A stretch of DNA of 64,000 bases from Loxodes magnus (lineage: Eukaryota > Ciliophora > Karyorelictea > Loxodida > Loxodidae), in contig CAMPDV010000267.1 in the NCBI GenBank assembly GCA_946699065.1, positions 124,001-188,000 on the forward strand, given 5' to 3'. Both the position numbers and the translations under genes were made by a program. The notes under the pieces were generated by a model. The model was given only the letters and a program-made list of their open reading frames with translations. It was not told the DNA's origin and ran no database searches. The first letter of the stretch is position 1, and each line of letters starts with the position of its first letter. This document shows positions 47,703 through 60,165 of the stretch, piece by piece.

Positions 47703-48059
47703 AATTGGCTGAAATTTCAAGGAAAGAAAATAATTATTAAACTTAAAGTTGATAGTAAAAAAAGCTAGTAAATTAACCAACTAAATCCAAGCTAAATATA
47801 AGAATAATAATTAAAAAATGAGATATATTATAAATATCTAATAGACATAGAATACATATAAAATTAGCATATTATATACTTAAATTTATTATAAGAATTA
47901 TTAATGTCTAAGTATAGGAATCACTAACCTTCTAAACTTATTATTAAATGGCCAATGTTTCCTAATCTAAATCGTTTAAGCTGTTTCCTAAGTCTATTAA
48001 TTTTTGGCTGTAATTTATTACTTCCTTAATGGATAAATTAGTTACTAAACTCAAATGTT
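47703..48059. other. short intergenic stretch
   Basis: AT-rich spacer between convergent ends. Nothing recognised. Confidence 0.4.
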
Positions 48060-49890
48060 TCAAGAGTAATACATCGTTTAGTTTAAAGTTAGTATAATGT
48101 ATGTTATGAACAGAGTAAACGAGGCAGTTTTATAAGCAAGGATATATTTATTTTTGCTTTTTAGATTTTTCTTATTACCTCGAGCAGATGATGACTCATT
48201 AGATTCTTAGCTTAAAGCAATATTTATTTTAATAATTGCTTCATTTTGAGAAATTATATCTTTATATTTTTATTCCTAATCTTAGAACTGTTAGTACAGC
48301 TAAGAAAGCAAACTAATAACTTCGCTTTTTTCTGTTGCCTATTCCTTTTAGTTTAGTATATCGTTTTTATTATAAACAAAATCTTTCTTTTGGATGTTTA
48401 GTTCAAATATTTATTGTAAAATAATTAGAAAATTTTATTCACCTAATGCGTACTTTAGTTTTTAAAAATAAAGTTCGATATTTAGAGAAACTTATTGGTT
48501 TTCAAGGATCTTTTGGATAAGTTAAAATCAGTCAGTGTTAAAGGAATTGGCCCTCTATTCTAGTACCTGTTCTTTACTTTCTTATCTCAATGCTAGTTTA
48601 TTTAACTTATTCAAATCTTCCAATGCTTTCTGTAGATTGTCTGATATAATATAGATTTAAGCTCTATTGAAATAATATAGTAAATTATTAGAATTTGCTT
48701 AGATTGCTCTAGTAAAGCTTTCTAATGCTTCACTAAATTTTCCCAAGTATCTATAAGCTAATCCTTTGCTATTATGTGTCTCTACATCATTAGGACTTAA
48801 TTACTAAGCCTAATTATATCTTTCAATATCTTCATTAAATCTATTCAATTCCTTTTATTCATTTTCTAAACTTATGAGGATTCTGCATCGTTAGGCCAGA
48901 TTTTTAAAGCTTGATTAAAACTTTTTATAGCTTTATTAAAATTACCAAATTTATATTATGCTAATACTTTTCTTTGTAAGTTTCTGCATCATTAGGTTTG
49001 AATTTTAAAGCTTTTCCTTTATTTATTCAGACCTCTGCAAAATCTGGCTGTAATTATGAGCTTAGTTGTAGCTTTTTATAGCTTCAACAAATCTACCAGT
49101 TTTAAAAAATGCTAATCCTAGGTTATATCACAATTTTACATAACTAGGATTTATTTCTAAAGCTTTAGTGTAACTTTCTATCGCTTCATTTTAATTACCC
49201 TACTCTTACAATGCAACTCCTTTATTTGTATATACTTCTTCAAGATTAGGGTTTATTTATAAAGCCTTATTGTAATGTTCTATAGCTTAATTAAGATAAC
49301 CTCTTTCTAATAAACCTAGTCATTTATTGTCAAGGGTTCATACATAATTAGGATCTATTTACAAAGCTTAATCATAGCTTTTAATAGCTTCATCTAATTT
49401 TGACAATTTGAGTAATGCATTTCCTTTGCTAAAATATGCCTTTGAAAGATTAGAATTTACTTATATAGCTTTTTCAAAGCCTTCTAAAGCTTCATTATAT
49501 TATTCACCTTTATAGCATTAATTTCCCTTTTTGATCAATCATTAACTTCCTCAATTTCCTTTCTTATTTCATTTCAATATTACCAAATTTTCTTCCTATA
49601 ACTGTATCTGACTAGAATTTTTTATTTAATTATTATACTATAACTTTTATATTCTACAGTCTATCAATTTATTTCATGCTTTAATACTTTATCATCAGTT
49701 TCTACCAATTCTTATGATTCTCTTTTAAATAATTTCATTTTAAGCCTTTTTATTCTAATCAGCATGCTTTTTGAATTTCTTTTTTACTTGAAGTTAAATT
49801 AGTTTTTTCGTTACTTATGCTTCTTTATTTTCTCTAGTGATCTTATTTTTATTAAGAAAGATATGGATATACTAGAATTCTATTAAGCAT
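48060..49890 (-). pseudogene. tetratricopeptide-repeat gene with several frameshifts
   Basis: The minus strand encodes an N-terminal helical/Lys-rich segment, seven or eight TPR units and a coiled-coil Ser/Lys tail. Clear units are NALLKLSKLDEAIKSYDQAL, GVALQEQGNQNEAIESYTKA, LGLAFFKTGRFVEAIKSY and GLAYRYLGKFSEALESF. The units use three reading frames. Frame breaks fall near 49520-49535, 49050-49066, 48960-48972 and 48860-48885. None has GT...AG ends that would repair it, and two units appear shortened (NKGKAL joined directly to KFKPNDAE). This looks like a decaying gene, or indel errors in a homopolymer-rich assembly. TPRs are protein-binding scaffolds. The ends (ATG 49890, TGA 48060) are those of the original frame. 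Confidence 0.65.
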
Positions 49891-50502
49891 ATCTTTTCTC
49901 CTTTTTTTCTTTATTTAGATTCTATTAAATTTTTTGAAATAATGCAGTGATATGTGAATATAATGAGAAGCTAAGCTATAAAAATTTAAATATATTATCA
50001 ATAGAAAGAGTAAACACGGTTGGGTGTTAAGGATTTGGGTATAAGAAGATAGATTTTATAAATAAAGTAGATAGAAACTTGAATAAGCTAAGTTGAAGTA
50101 CAAAGCTTAGACACTATGATAATATTTATGACTCAATAAGTAAAAGCTTTTGCTATCTAAAATTTGGATGTGGCTATAAATGAATCTCGTTTATAGAAAG
50201 GAAACAATTTTTACGCGAAATTTGGAATGACTTTATATAGTACACTCGGACTAAATTAGACAGCATATTTTTTGCTTAATTAAGAGTAGTAAAGTAGTCT
50301 TAATACTTAGCAAAAACAATTCAGGTAGAGAGTAAATAATAAAATTACACAGAAAAGATAAGAAGTATTATAATATAAATCTATCTATGAACTTGATTTG
50401 AAAGAAAAAGAGAGTTTCTTCTAAATACTGATGGAAATAAATCTAATGAACGTGAAGCAAACATGATATTACATTAAAATAATAATGTACAATTATAGAT
50501 TA
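49891..50502. other. AT-rich spacer
   Basis: 600 nt between two minus-strand models, with no recognisable content. It begins the very AT-rich island that runs to about 54.5 kb. Confidence 0.4.
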
Positions 50503-51337
50503 TCATTAAGAATAAGTAGTTGTAATAATGCAATAGTATGTAATTTGTTCTTTATAGCAAGTTCTTTATGAAAGAAAGTTTAGAAAAATGTATTAAAACT
50601 CCTTACTCTTACTTAATTTATTTCCTTTTTCTTTATTTAATATTGGCTTTTAGTTTACCTTTAAAATTTGTGCATCAATCTTTAACTTAATAGCTTTTGC
50701 TTTATATCTCTTCTTAATTTAATAGGTCTTATTACAATATCTAAATCTTCTACTCCCATTCTTTACTCTTACTTCATTAAAATCAAATTCCTTTATTTTT
50801 TCAATGTATATTCTTCTTTATTCTACCCCTTACATCTTTTACAGTCCAAAATAACTAAAAAAGAATTATGAATTCCTTTTTAATTCTAATTTTGCAGCTT
50901 TAATAGAATATAAATCTAATTCTTTTACATTTTTTAACTTTATAATTTAACTTTTTTCTCTTTTACTTATATTTTTATCCCTGTTTTCTCTTTTTTCTAT
51001 TTTATTTAATTCTATATACTCTAAAATACGAACTTGGAAACTTAATTTTGATTTAATTTGTTTAAAACTTTTATTTATTTAAAGCAAATTTAAATATTCT
51101 ATGTTACTCACACTATTTATTTATCTTTAATTTTTAGATTTTTAGAGCTTCTTTTCACTTTTACATATTTGATAAAAATATACAATATTAGGACCATTTT
51201 TTTAATTATTTTGTTTTTTTGACTGTTTGGTTTATTATTTTTTTTTATTTTGTCTTTTTCTATTTTAAATGTATACAATAATTGTAATGTCTAAGATAAG
51301 GGAATATTTTTCCTCTTTTTAATTGACTAATTTCCAT
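50503..51337 (-). CDS. tentative Lys/Asn-rich protein inside the AT island
   Basis: Not recognised. The frame from ATG 51337 (MEISQLKRGKIFPYLRHYNY) is continued by two 17-nt introns (51276-51260, GTATACATTTAAAATAG; 51164-51148, GTAAAAGTGAAAAGAAG) to TGA 50503, exactly 267 codons. The product is very basic (FDFNEVRVKNGSRRFRYC, KTYQIKKRYKAKAIKLKI). The open frame extends upstream of the Met, in phase, to about 51780 and possibly 52700, so this may be only the 3' part of a larger gene. The DNA is far more AT-rich than neighbouring genes, so the Lys/Asn/Ile composition is partly forced by base composition. Confidence 0.3.
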
Positions 51338-52845
51338 TTTAAATTATATATTGTATGATTAATATTTTAAATTAAGGATTAATATAGCCTCATTTCTTTG
51401 CTTCTTAATCTCACCTTTATAGCTTATCTTAATTCTCCTTTTTTTTATAACGTAATCGTTATTTGTATCTATCCTGCAATTCTCCATTATTTGATATTAG
51501 CCACTTTTTTCGTTCGTTTAGCCAAACTTTTTTACTCAATAGTATGGGTAATAAAGTACATTTATATTATCCCTTAGTCTAATTCAGTTTAGATGTTTTG
51601 TGAAGTGATTCTGATTTTATCATATACATCCGATGCCTTACTACTAAGAATACTGAATCTAAATATTATTGTAGATACTTTAAAGTCTCGGGTATCTTAT
51701 AGTTTAATCTCAACTTCGTATTGCATCACACATGACATGGCAAGCTTGGCCTTTAAATTTGTGAGAATTTATTCTGATTGAGGTTAAGTTAATTTTTCCA
51801 AGGTTGCTATTTTAAATTTGTAATGCGGCGTTTATCCAGTTTTAAATCAGTGTTAGATCTATGCTGATCTAAATAAATATCTAATCACTTTAATTATTAT
51901 TTAGTTATATCAGCCAAAAATTTCTTGTTTCTAACTTGTATTTATGGGGCTTTACAGTATTGAAAATATATCCGTTTTAATTTTATTTAAATCACACACA
52001 TTGTAGTTATTTAATTTTTCCCTGATAGATAAGCTTTGTTAAGTTCTTTTTATATTTAATATGTTGATTATGTTTTTTAATTTGCGTTAAGAAAATAATA
52101 CCTTTTAACTCCTAACTTGCTATTAGTTTTCTTAACTTTTATTACTAATTTTTTATTTTATATTCCTCGAAATATTAACCAATTCTTTACTCATAATTCC
52201 TCTAATCTTACAGCTTAAATATCAATAAAGTTCCATATTAATAGATGATATGCACTCTCATATTATTTCATATTTCCTTAATGTTCTCTAATTTTGTCAG
52301 ACTTTAGTTGGATTTATTTAGTTAACTTTAAAAGAAATTAAGCGTTAAAGCAGTTTCAATAAATTAATTAAGACTTTTATTGCAATCTTGATTAGGATTT
52401 ACTTTTATTCCTCTTGCTCATTTGAAACTTGTTAATAGCTTAGCTATTTAATGGATTTTTATCTAATTTCCGTTTTGGTAAACTTTAATTTCTTTTTGAT
52501 AAAACTACTCAGTATCCTTAAATATTAATAAGATATATAGCTCTTAATATACCAAAGCCTTTCTTGTACTTCTATAAAGTGATGGTTTAGTTCTGTAATA
52601 TTAAATTGATAACTCTTTGATCAATTCAATTATATCTGAACTTAGCTTGAATTTCTACTTCTCTTACCTTAAAGCCGAAACTTGAAAATTCCTACTTTAA
52701 GTCTAGTTATCTACTTTTTCTCTATGATTTTTGCACTTTATGAAATCAATACTTTCCTAAAATAGCTTTTTGACATTTTACATTGAATACAACCACAAGC
52801 AAGTATTTTAGGAACTCTTAGCAAAAACAATAATTATTGTACAAT

Positions 52846-52869
52846 TCAATGGATACTAAGATCCATTGA
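52846..52869. repeat. 9-bp perfect inverted repeat at the strand-skew switch
   Basis: TCAATGGAT and ATCCATTGA face each other around a 6-nt loop (ACTAAG). To the left the top strand is T-rich for over 2 kb; to the right it becomes A-rich. Confidence 0.6.
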
Positions 52870-55026
52870 TTAAGGAAACGATAAAATATCGCTATACTTT
52901 ATTTATTGCAATGAAATTTAAATTTAAATTCTATATTTAAAAATTTAAAAAAATAATTAAAAAAGAACTTAAAAAGCAAAAATTAAGTGGAAAATAAAAG
53001 TTCCAAGCTAAATGTCTAGTTTTTGGTTTGATAAAAGCCTAGCGAAAAAATGTAATTTTTGGAGCAGTTGGAATATAATATCTAGTGAGCAAAATAAATA
53101 AAATATTAAACTTTATTTTTATGAAATGAAGCTGATAAAATATAGATAATATGAAAAAAGAAGATAAAATTAAAAAACAAGCTATTTATTTAGCTTTACA
53201 ATTTAATAAAATTCGAAAATAAAATTAATATAAGAAACAAAAACGTTTGCTTAAAGAATGAGAAACGAATTAAAAACTGAATGATCTTAGAAATTACTCT
53301 ATACTTATAAAAATAAATAATACTAATTAAAAATCAATGAAAAAAACAAAATTAAAAGCAGAAGTAAAGAATCAACCCTCTCAAATATTTCTTGATTTAT
53401 GCTTAATAGAATAATGTAAAATACCAAATACAGCAAGAATATTTATTGTATATTTTAATTTAAGAAATATAAACATCTGAAAGCAAAGATCAAAGGAGCT
53501 ATATAAAAATATTTTAAATATTATATCAAAATTTAAAATAAAATCTTAAAAGTGAAATAAAACTAAGGAAGCAAAATATATTTTAAAATTTATGATTAAT
53601 AGCCTTAAAAGGAAAAAAGAAACCAAAAAATAGTGTAATTAAAATTAAAAAATTAACACTTGTAATATTAAAAGAGTATGATTAAATGAATATAAATTAA
53701 ATAACTTTATAAAGGGAAATAAATAAATTAAAACTAATAATTTTCTAAAAAATAAAAGAAAAAAGAAAAAAATAAAAGTTTTCTTATTTGTTTAATATTT
53801 AACTGGAATAAGTTAAATACTAACTCATTTATAAATGTATTTATTCTATATAAACAATAAAATTAAAAAAAATTAAATTAAATAAGTAGTCTATTAATAA
53901 TAATATGATGAATGAAAAACAATGAAAATTCATCAATATTTTTAATAAAATTTAAAAATATTAAATAAAATCTAAATTTTTTATATCTAAAAATGTAAAA
54001 AAAAAATTATATTTTATGCTTTTAAATTTTTTTATTTTAGTTTAAATCAAGAAATAGATTTAAATTTTCGAAATTCAATTATTTTCAAATTGAGATTTTT
54101 ATTAAATTATTGATTTGTTCTCCAAGTTAATAATTAGTCATTTTATAAAATTAAAGTAAAAAGAAGTAAACTTTGGTTATGTGTATAAACAGTTATGCTT
54201 TGTTCCAATCCCCAGCTTTTATTTAAGGCTTTTATATATGTCTCGTATATTTATTTTCGACTGACTTACTAGATTGAAAATTAAATCCTAGTTTTATTAT
54301 TGATTTATATTATATTTAGTCCATTCATTTACAAGCTAAAAGTATTATTATATTTACAAGAGGAAATTTCTCAGTAATGATATGTATTCAAACCAATTAT
54401 TAACCTTATTATCTTGTTGCTTTCATTACCAGTTATTTTTCTATCAGCTAATAAAATGATTAAAAGAAAACGGCTTTCAAACATATTTTTACCTTTTAAT
54501 TTCTTAAAGAAAAAGAACTTAAAATATGCAGTTTATATTTTTATAAGCTAGCTTAATAAATTTATTACTGGATAAGAACTAGCTCAGTACATTATTTTAA
54601 GAGCTTAAGCGATTGGTTATTTATTAATCTATATTTGCATTTATAGATACTAGAAGTAATGAAGTTTATATCTATTTGTATTGCTTTGATATTAGTTAAT
54701 TATGATGTTTGCTACAAAGGTTTAAAAGCAATTTTAGTTAGTTTCAATGTTGCTAATTAATTTAAAGTTACCTATCTTATCAGGATTGTAAATAAGGCGA
54801 TCCTTATTAATAAAAACTCTGACTGTGAAGTGAGATTGGTGAACTATATCTCCTTCTTTAAGTCACGTTATGGTAATATAGATAGAAGTGATTGGATATA
54901 ACTGAGTCTACAGTAAAAGCAAAATGGTGCTTTTTTAAATAACTTTAGCTAGTTTAGTCTATTCTCTTAACTAAATTCAAGTAAACTAGATAGTTTAATA
55001 GAAGTAGAGTATCGGAAGTTTAAAAT
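52870..55026. other. extremely AT-rich island, A-rich top strand
   Basis: Homopolymer-rich DNA, A-rich on the plus strand to about 54.0 kb and mixed after that. A plus frame starting MKKEDKIKKQAIYLALQFNK near 53152 is open and Lys/Asn-rich, as base composition alone would give. No domain or RNA gene was recognised before the tRNA at 55027. Confidence 0.4.
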
Positions 55027-55097
55027 GGTCTTACCGAGAATCGAACTCGGATCGTTGGATTCAAAGTCCAACGTGCTAACCATTAAACCATAAGACC
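55027..55097 (-). tRNA. tRNA-Gln (anticodon UUG)
   Basis: Read on the minus strand, the 71-nt sequence folds as a full cloverleaf. The 7-bp acceptor pairs GGTCTTA with TAAGACC. The D arm carries GGTTTAATGGTTAG. The anticodon arm TTGGA-CTTTGAA-TCCAA has anticodon TTG, which reads CAA. The T arm is CCGAG-TTCGATT-CTCGG. There is no intron, no encoded CCA, and a T run just downstream serves as a pol III terminator. It decodes canonical glutamine. The UUA/CUA tRNAs needed for TAA/TAG are not in this window. Confidence 0.95.
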
Positions 55098-56135
55098 TTA
55101 TTTTAAACTCATTTTAGGAATAATAAAAACCATATTCTAAGTATTTCTTAGATAATATCCTTGAAGTTGCTACTAGTATGAATGATTTTATTAACAAAAA
55201 ATATCCTCTTTAGGATATAAAGGGCTATCCCATTTATAAAAACTTGAAGATAAGAAAAATACTAATAAGCATCTAAAAAATCTTCAACCAATAGCAACTA
55301 ATAATTTTATCCTCCTTGCCTTCGTACTAATCTACCTAACTTTCTTATATTATACTTTCTGTTTTTACTATTAAAGATCGAAAAGCATAATATACCTTAT
55401 CATAATGATATCCATTTGGATAGCTTTCTATAAATATGCTTATTTTAATTCTTTTAATATTCAATTAAGCTTTTCCTGCTTTTTCAAATTAAGTTCATAT
55501 TCATTAAGACTGTTTTTTGTATATATGACTACTAGATTACTTATCAAGCTACTAATTATTAGTTTCGAAATTATTGCAAATATGGCTGGCTTAGTGGAAT
55601 GACTGGCTAGTATCTAAGCTATTTGCAGATTTAGCTTTTCTTCGCTTGATTCAAATAATTAAATTATTGCATTATCAGCTTCGTTTCATCTCCATTTCAG
55701 CTTAATTTATTCAAACTTTCATTCTTCTCAATCATCTTCACAGGTTTACAGAGCAAACTTTATCACATCCAACTAATCGAATTTCAATTGCTTAGTAATC
55801 TAAACTTATCCTTCTAGAAGTTAAGCATAAAAGTAAGGAATTACGCTGAAATAGCAAGGGTAAAGTATAAAACCAAGCAAGACAGAGGAAGTAACAATTA
55901 GACTAAAATTAAGGCAGCAGAATGATTAGCTTGCTTAATGCTTTGAATATGATCCTATTTAAGTAAAATATTCTCTCTTATATCCTTACACTCTATACTT
56001 AACAGTCCAGCTAAATATAAAAAAGGTAAAATAGCAGCTAGGATTAGATTAAAAGCTAGCTGTTAAGAAAAGGAAACTGCTTGAAGGGTAAATGCTAGTA
56101 ATAAGGCATTTTGATTAAAAGTTATACTTAAAAAA
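55098..56135. other. unresolved stretch; weak minus-strand coding signal
   Basis: The minus strand at about 55395-55830 gives charged helical frames (ELNLKKQEKLNWILKELKQA; MIEKNESLNKLSWNGDETK) in more than one phase, so a short spliced gene is possible. A plus frame at 55405-55602 ending on TGA is the weaker alternative. No domain recognised. Confidence 0.3.
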
Positions 56136-57548
56136 ATGTAGATAAACGACAATTTAAGCAGACTTAAGAGGTAAATGAAAGATGTGCTTGAGAAGGGTAA
56201 TACATATGATATTTCGTCGATATGATAGAACTATAGAAATAACATTAAGTAGGATAAGCCTTAGACTAATGAATTCTAAACGATTTTGTTTGAAAAAAAG
56301 AACTCGCTAAGGAACCATAATAGACCCTTCCTGTCTAATTAGTTCTCAGATTAGAGTAAGTATTAAAATAACCCAACCGATATTCAGTCCAAAATTTAGA
56401 AACTGAAGATGTAACTATCAGAGTAACATAGCAGTAATAGATTGCTAACCATGTCTAAATTGCAATAGCCAGAGTATAATAACCATTATGAGTATTAGAA
56501 CGGAAAGCAACCACCTCTGTCTAAATTGTTCAGTTATAACAAATCAAATTAGTCTAAATGAGACATTTTATAAAACTCTGGAAGATTTGATAATGGACTT
56601 AAATTAAGTTTGCTGAGCAGTTAAATTATATCATCTTCTCCAGCTAGTGAGGTATCAGCTAAAAGTGAATCTGCTTCGAAAAAGTTAAATCAATAAATAC
56701 GACTTATTTAAGAAGAGGAAGAAGAGTAAAGCTATTAGCCCTCTACAATTAGCTAGCAAATGTAAGCGAAGCTGAGGATTGAAAACAAATGGAATAAGAT
56801 AGTAGATAATTAAGCACAAGTTTAGATACCTTAGAAAATATCCTCTCCTTAAATAAAAAACTAACAAGCTCTATAGGTGAATTCTAACAGTAGCAAAGTA
56901 AACAAATAATTAAATTTTGTCTGCTAGAAATGCTAAGCTGAAGAAGTTGATGAAATTCATTTAGAATATCGTCATAAGACCAGTCGAGTTTACCAGCAAA
57001 ACCCTAACTACTTAATCAAAGGAGTGCAGGATAAAACTAAGAACTAAGAATTTTCAGAAATGGCTCTTAAGCTTTAGTAATATCTAGATAGCTTAAGTCA
57101 AGAAAGTTTTGATAGTTTGCCTGCTAGGTAAGAAATTTATACCTATAGGAGTCAACAGAACTATGGAAAGCTTCTAAAGAGCTTGGCTAGGAAGAATAAA
57201 CAAGAGCAGTTTTCTACACCTTCATTTGAAGCAATTTAACTTTATTAAACTAAGCTCTCATAATAATTAACTTCTAATTATAAAGCTCCAGTTCAAAATA
57301 ACTCTTCCTAAAGTAATTACATATCATAATAGCAATTTAGATTATAGAATGACCTAAGTTTCATTTTATAGCTCATATAGAAGTAAAAAGATTTGACATA
57401 GGAACTAAAGATAAGCATGGAAAAGAATGGTTACAACTAAGAGTAAGTAAAATATTTAGAATATTAAGTGATTAGTAGACTTATTTTAGTGAAGTACTAA
57501 AAGTAATCTTTAATTAAAAGGATTTAAAGTTCTATCTAGAAAATATGA
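56136..57548 (+). CDS. Gln/Ser-rich hypothetical protein, 470 aa
   Basis: ATG 56136 to TGA 57546 in one frame. It starts MQINDNLSRLKRQMKDVLEK; the N-terminal 230 residues are Ser, Gln, Asn and Pro-rich. At about 265-285 is CQKCQAEEVDEIHLEYRHK, a Cys-x2-Cys with downstream His that could hold a metal but lacks a full zinc motif. The C-terminal part is helical with coiled-coil tendency (LIQKQKDLTQELKISMEKN). TGA is Trp in SSIWQNYRN and QSKWDIL. A second TGA 5 codons on (57561) is the alternative end. No family found. Confidence 0.6.
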
Positions 57549-59169
57549 AAATTAGAAAATTGAAATGAGAAAGATACAACAATATATCAAAAAGACTTAG
57601 ACAATAGTCTATCAACATAATTTCACTTAATAGAGACTAAATTACACTACGATATTTTTATACCTTCGATTAAAAGGATAGAAATATGAAATAGATTTAA
57701 TTTTTACTTCACTTTTAGAAAAGAAATCAAAGTATAAAAAATCCTAGAGTATAAGCTTCTCTCATTATGCGATAGTAATTAATAACTTTATTTCCTTTCA
57801 TCTAAATGTCTAGTTTTATGCTTTGAGAGTTTAAAGCATAATATTGATTATTTATCCTTAAGTAATATGTTCATTTATATTACTTCCTCTATTTAGCATC
57901 AAGCTTATCCTTTATTGTAGCTACTAATATTTTTACTTGTATGATAAGTAAAATTAGTAGGCTGATAAAAGTAAATTGTAAAAAGGAGATTTTTACTAGG
58001 GTAATGAATAAATGATCTATATTCAGCATGGTCAGATTAGTATATTTATGCTAGTTTAATTATTTTTTTTAATGGTATAGAAAAGGAAAATTAAAAGGAA
58101 CTGGAAAGAACGATAAATAAAGTTTCTGATCATCCAAAAAAGTAAGTGCTTTCTATAATAGCGAAAAAAGCGCATTCATCTAAGAATAATGAATGATATA
58201 AGTTAGTTATTAGTCAAATCTAAGGAGCTAAATAAGTATAAAATAAGAGGATAGCAAATTAGAGATTATCGCTAGATATGTTTATCTGAATCGATACTTC
58301 ATTTAGTTTTCAACTCGTATACTCAAGTATAAATAAATAAATAAACATATAAAAGTAAGCTAAACTTAATTTATACTACATATTTCAGTATTATTACAAT
58401 GAAATTTGAATAACTTAACATTGAAGTTGCTAAATGAGTAGAGTTATTAATGGTACTTCGAATTAACTAAAGCTTAAGATATACTAAATTATAAAATTTG
58501 ATTGTAGGTTTAGTGGTCTAATTACTTTTTATATAGCAAGCTATTTAAAAACAATAATAAAGATATAATTCTTAATTACCTATAACAATATAGAAAGTGA
58601 CTTTCATTTATTAAAGCAACACTCTCTTATTGTCAAAGATGTAGTAGATCTACATTCTGCTAAATCATCTATTTATATAGAGTCTCATAAACTCTATTTA
58701 TGAATGGCATCATCTTAGACTTATTTACTTATCTGATATATAAATAAGGTATTTCTTATTTAAAAATGTTAGATATCACTTTCATCAACTATACAACTTT
58801 AAGTCTAATGTAATTCCTAAAAACTAAACCATACCTCTATAATCCAATCTACTCTATTATATATCCCATATTTACCTATTACTTAGTAAATCTCTCATAA
58901 TCCTTCTTCATATACTAAAAGCTATACCATACCATTCTTAATTATAAAGAGTCTGAGAAAGATAGTAGTTCAATTAGTAAATTACACTATAAATTATACC
59001 TTCAACTCTTATACTATCATACCCTTAATCCATACTCCAAGCATTATTCTTATACTATATATAAAGATTAGCTTCTCTCATACTCAGGTTGTATATAGAT
59101 GAGTTAGATGTTGATGTGATTAGATAGTCAGTAGGATAAATAAAACTAGACATTTATAAATTGTTTTAT
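57549..59169. other. AT-rich intergenic stretch with a hairpin
   Basis: 1.6 kb with no supported gene. It contains a long imperfect hairpin at 57919-57963. From about 58600 to 59080 the top strand is pyrimidine-rich with many CTAT/TCAT words, unlike the coding regions. Confidence 0.4.
57919..57963. repeat. long imperfect hairpin
   Basis: AGCTACTAATATTTTTACTT and AAGTAAAATTAGTAGGCT pair over about 17 bp with small bulges around a 7-nt loop. It could be a transcript-end structure, a small RNA or a remnant of an inverted-repeat element. Confidence 0.55.
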
Positions 59170-60165
59170 ATGGAAGCGTTTACTTTACTAAAGAAACCTT
59201 CGGTATATATAAAACTTCTAGCCGCAGTAAATCTTGGAGATTCTAATAAGCTTTATTAATTCCAATTAACGCTAAATAACTAAGTTCTTAAAACAGATGT
59301 TCGAGCAGGATCTCGTCAGCTTCTGGGAGAGTCTATTGAATTTAATATCGAAAATACGGAGTAGGTTGTTACCATCGCCTGCTTTTCTGTCCCAGAGGAA
59401 ATTGAAAATGAGGAAGAATAGACTTATGTAGCTAGTATGGGCAGTACCTTTCAGCCGTCGTTAGATAAGTAGAAATAGGAAATAAAAATGTAGCGAAATG
59501 AGAGCGAGAAAAAAATCGAGCACGTAATAAGTTTTAATTTAGCTGATCTAGCATAATTTAAGAGCTAGTTAATAGACGTCTGATTACTACTTGACCAGCA
59601 GGGCAATTTTAGAGACTACATCATAAAGAAACAGAAAAATGAGACTCGTCCTTTGCTAAAATGTGAAATATAGTATATGGATGAATTCTGACTTAGATAG
59701 GTAACTATACATATCATACATTGAAGAAACTCAAAAAACGAAGCCAATTAAAAATAATTCACATCCTTCTAGATCAAAATTCGAAGGAACGATGGATAGG
59801 AGTGGTTCACTAATACTAGATATTCAGAACTTAAAAGCCTGTACAAAAGCTTAACGAAGCAAAACAAATAACTTGCAAAACTGGAATTTCCTAATAAGAA
59901 TTACTTCAATTGACTATCTTGAATGGTACCTTCTCTAAAAAACGATGGAGAGCAAATGATTCGAAAGAGAAGGTAAATGCTTGAGAACTTCTTCTAGTAA
60001 ATTGTAAAATATGAGTAAACATACCAAAGCCAAGAATTCATTAGCATATTTCTCTCCAAAGATAGAATTTCGACTCAAATGATAGAATAGGAAGAAAGTA
60101 CTGTTTCTAATTCAGATAGTGCATCTTTTAAAAATTACTAAAGTACATAGCAAATTGAATAATGA
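59170..60165 (+). CDS. PX-domain protein with C2-like N-terminus
   Basis: A 331-aa intronless frame from ATG 59170 to TGA 60163. The N-terminal 140 residues look like a beta-sandwich, C2-like (VYIKLLAAVNLGDSNKLYQF, VISFNLADLAQFKSQLID). Residues about 175-300 form a PX domain. It has the signature RYSELKSLYKSL (family RY-F--L), LEFPNKNYF (FP-K), and RKRRQMLENFFQQIV (R---L--FL). The FP-K segment and the RY arginine contact PI3P in known PX domains, so binding to endosomal phosphoinositides is likely. Trp in WLSWMVPS includes two TGA. It resembles sorting-nexin-type proteins of membrane trafficking. Confidence 0.8.

Noticed and set aside
51593..51781. Plus-strand 62-aa open frame in the AT island
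   Set aside because: The minus strand over the same bases reads as a more natural charged protein; neither is supported by a domain.
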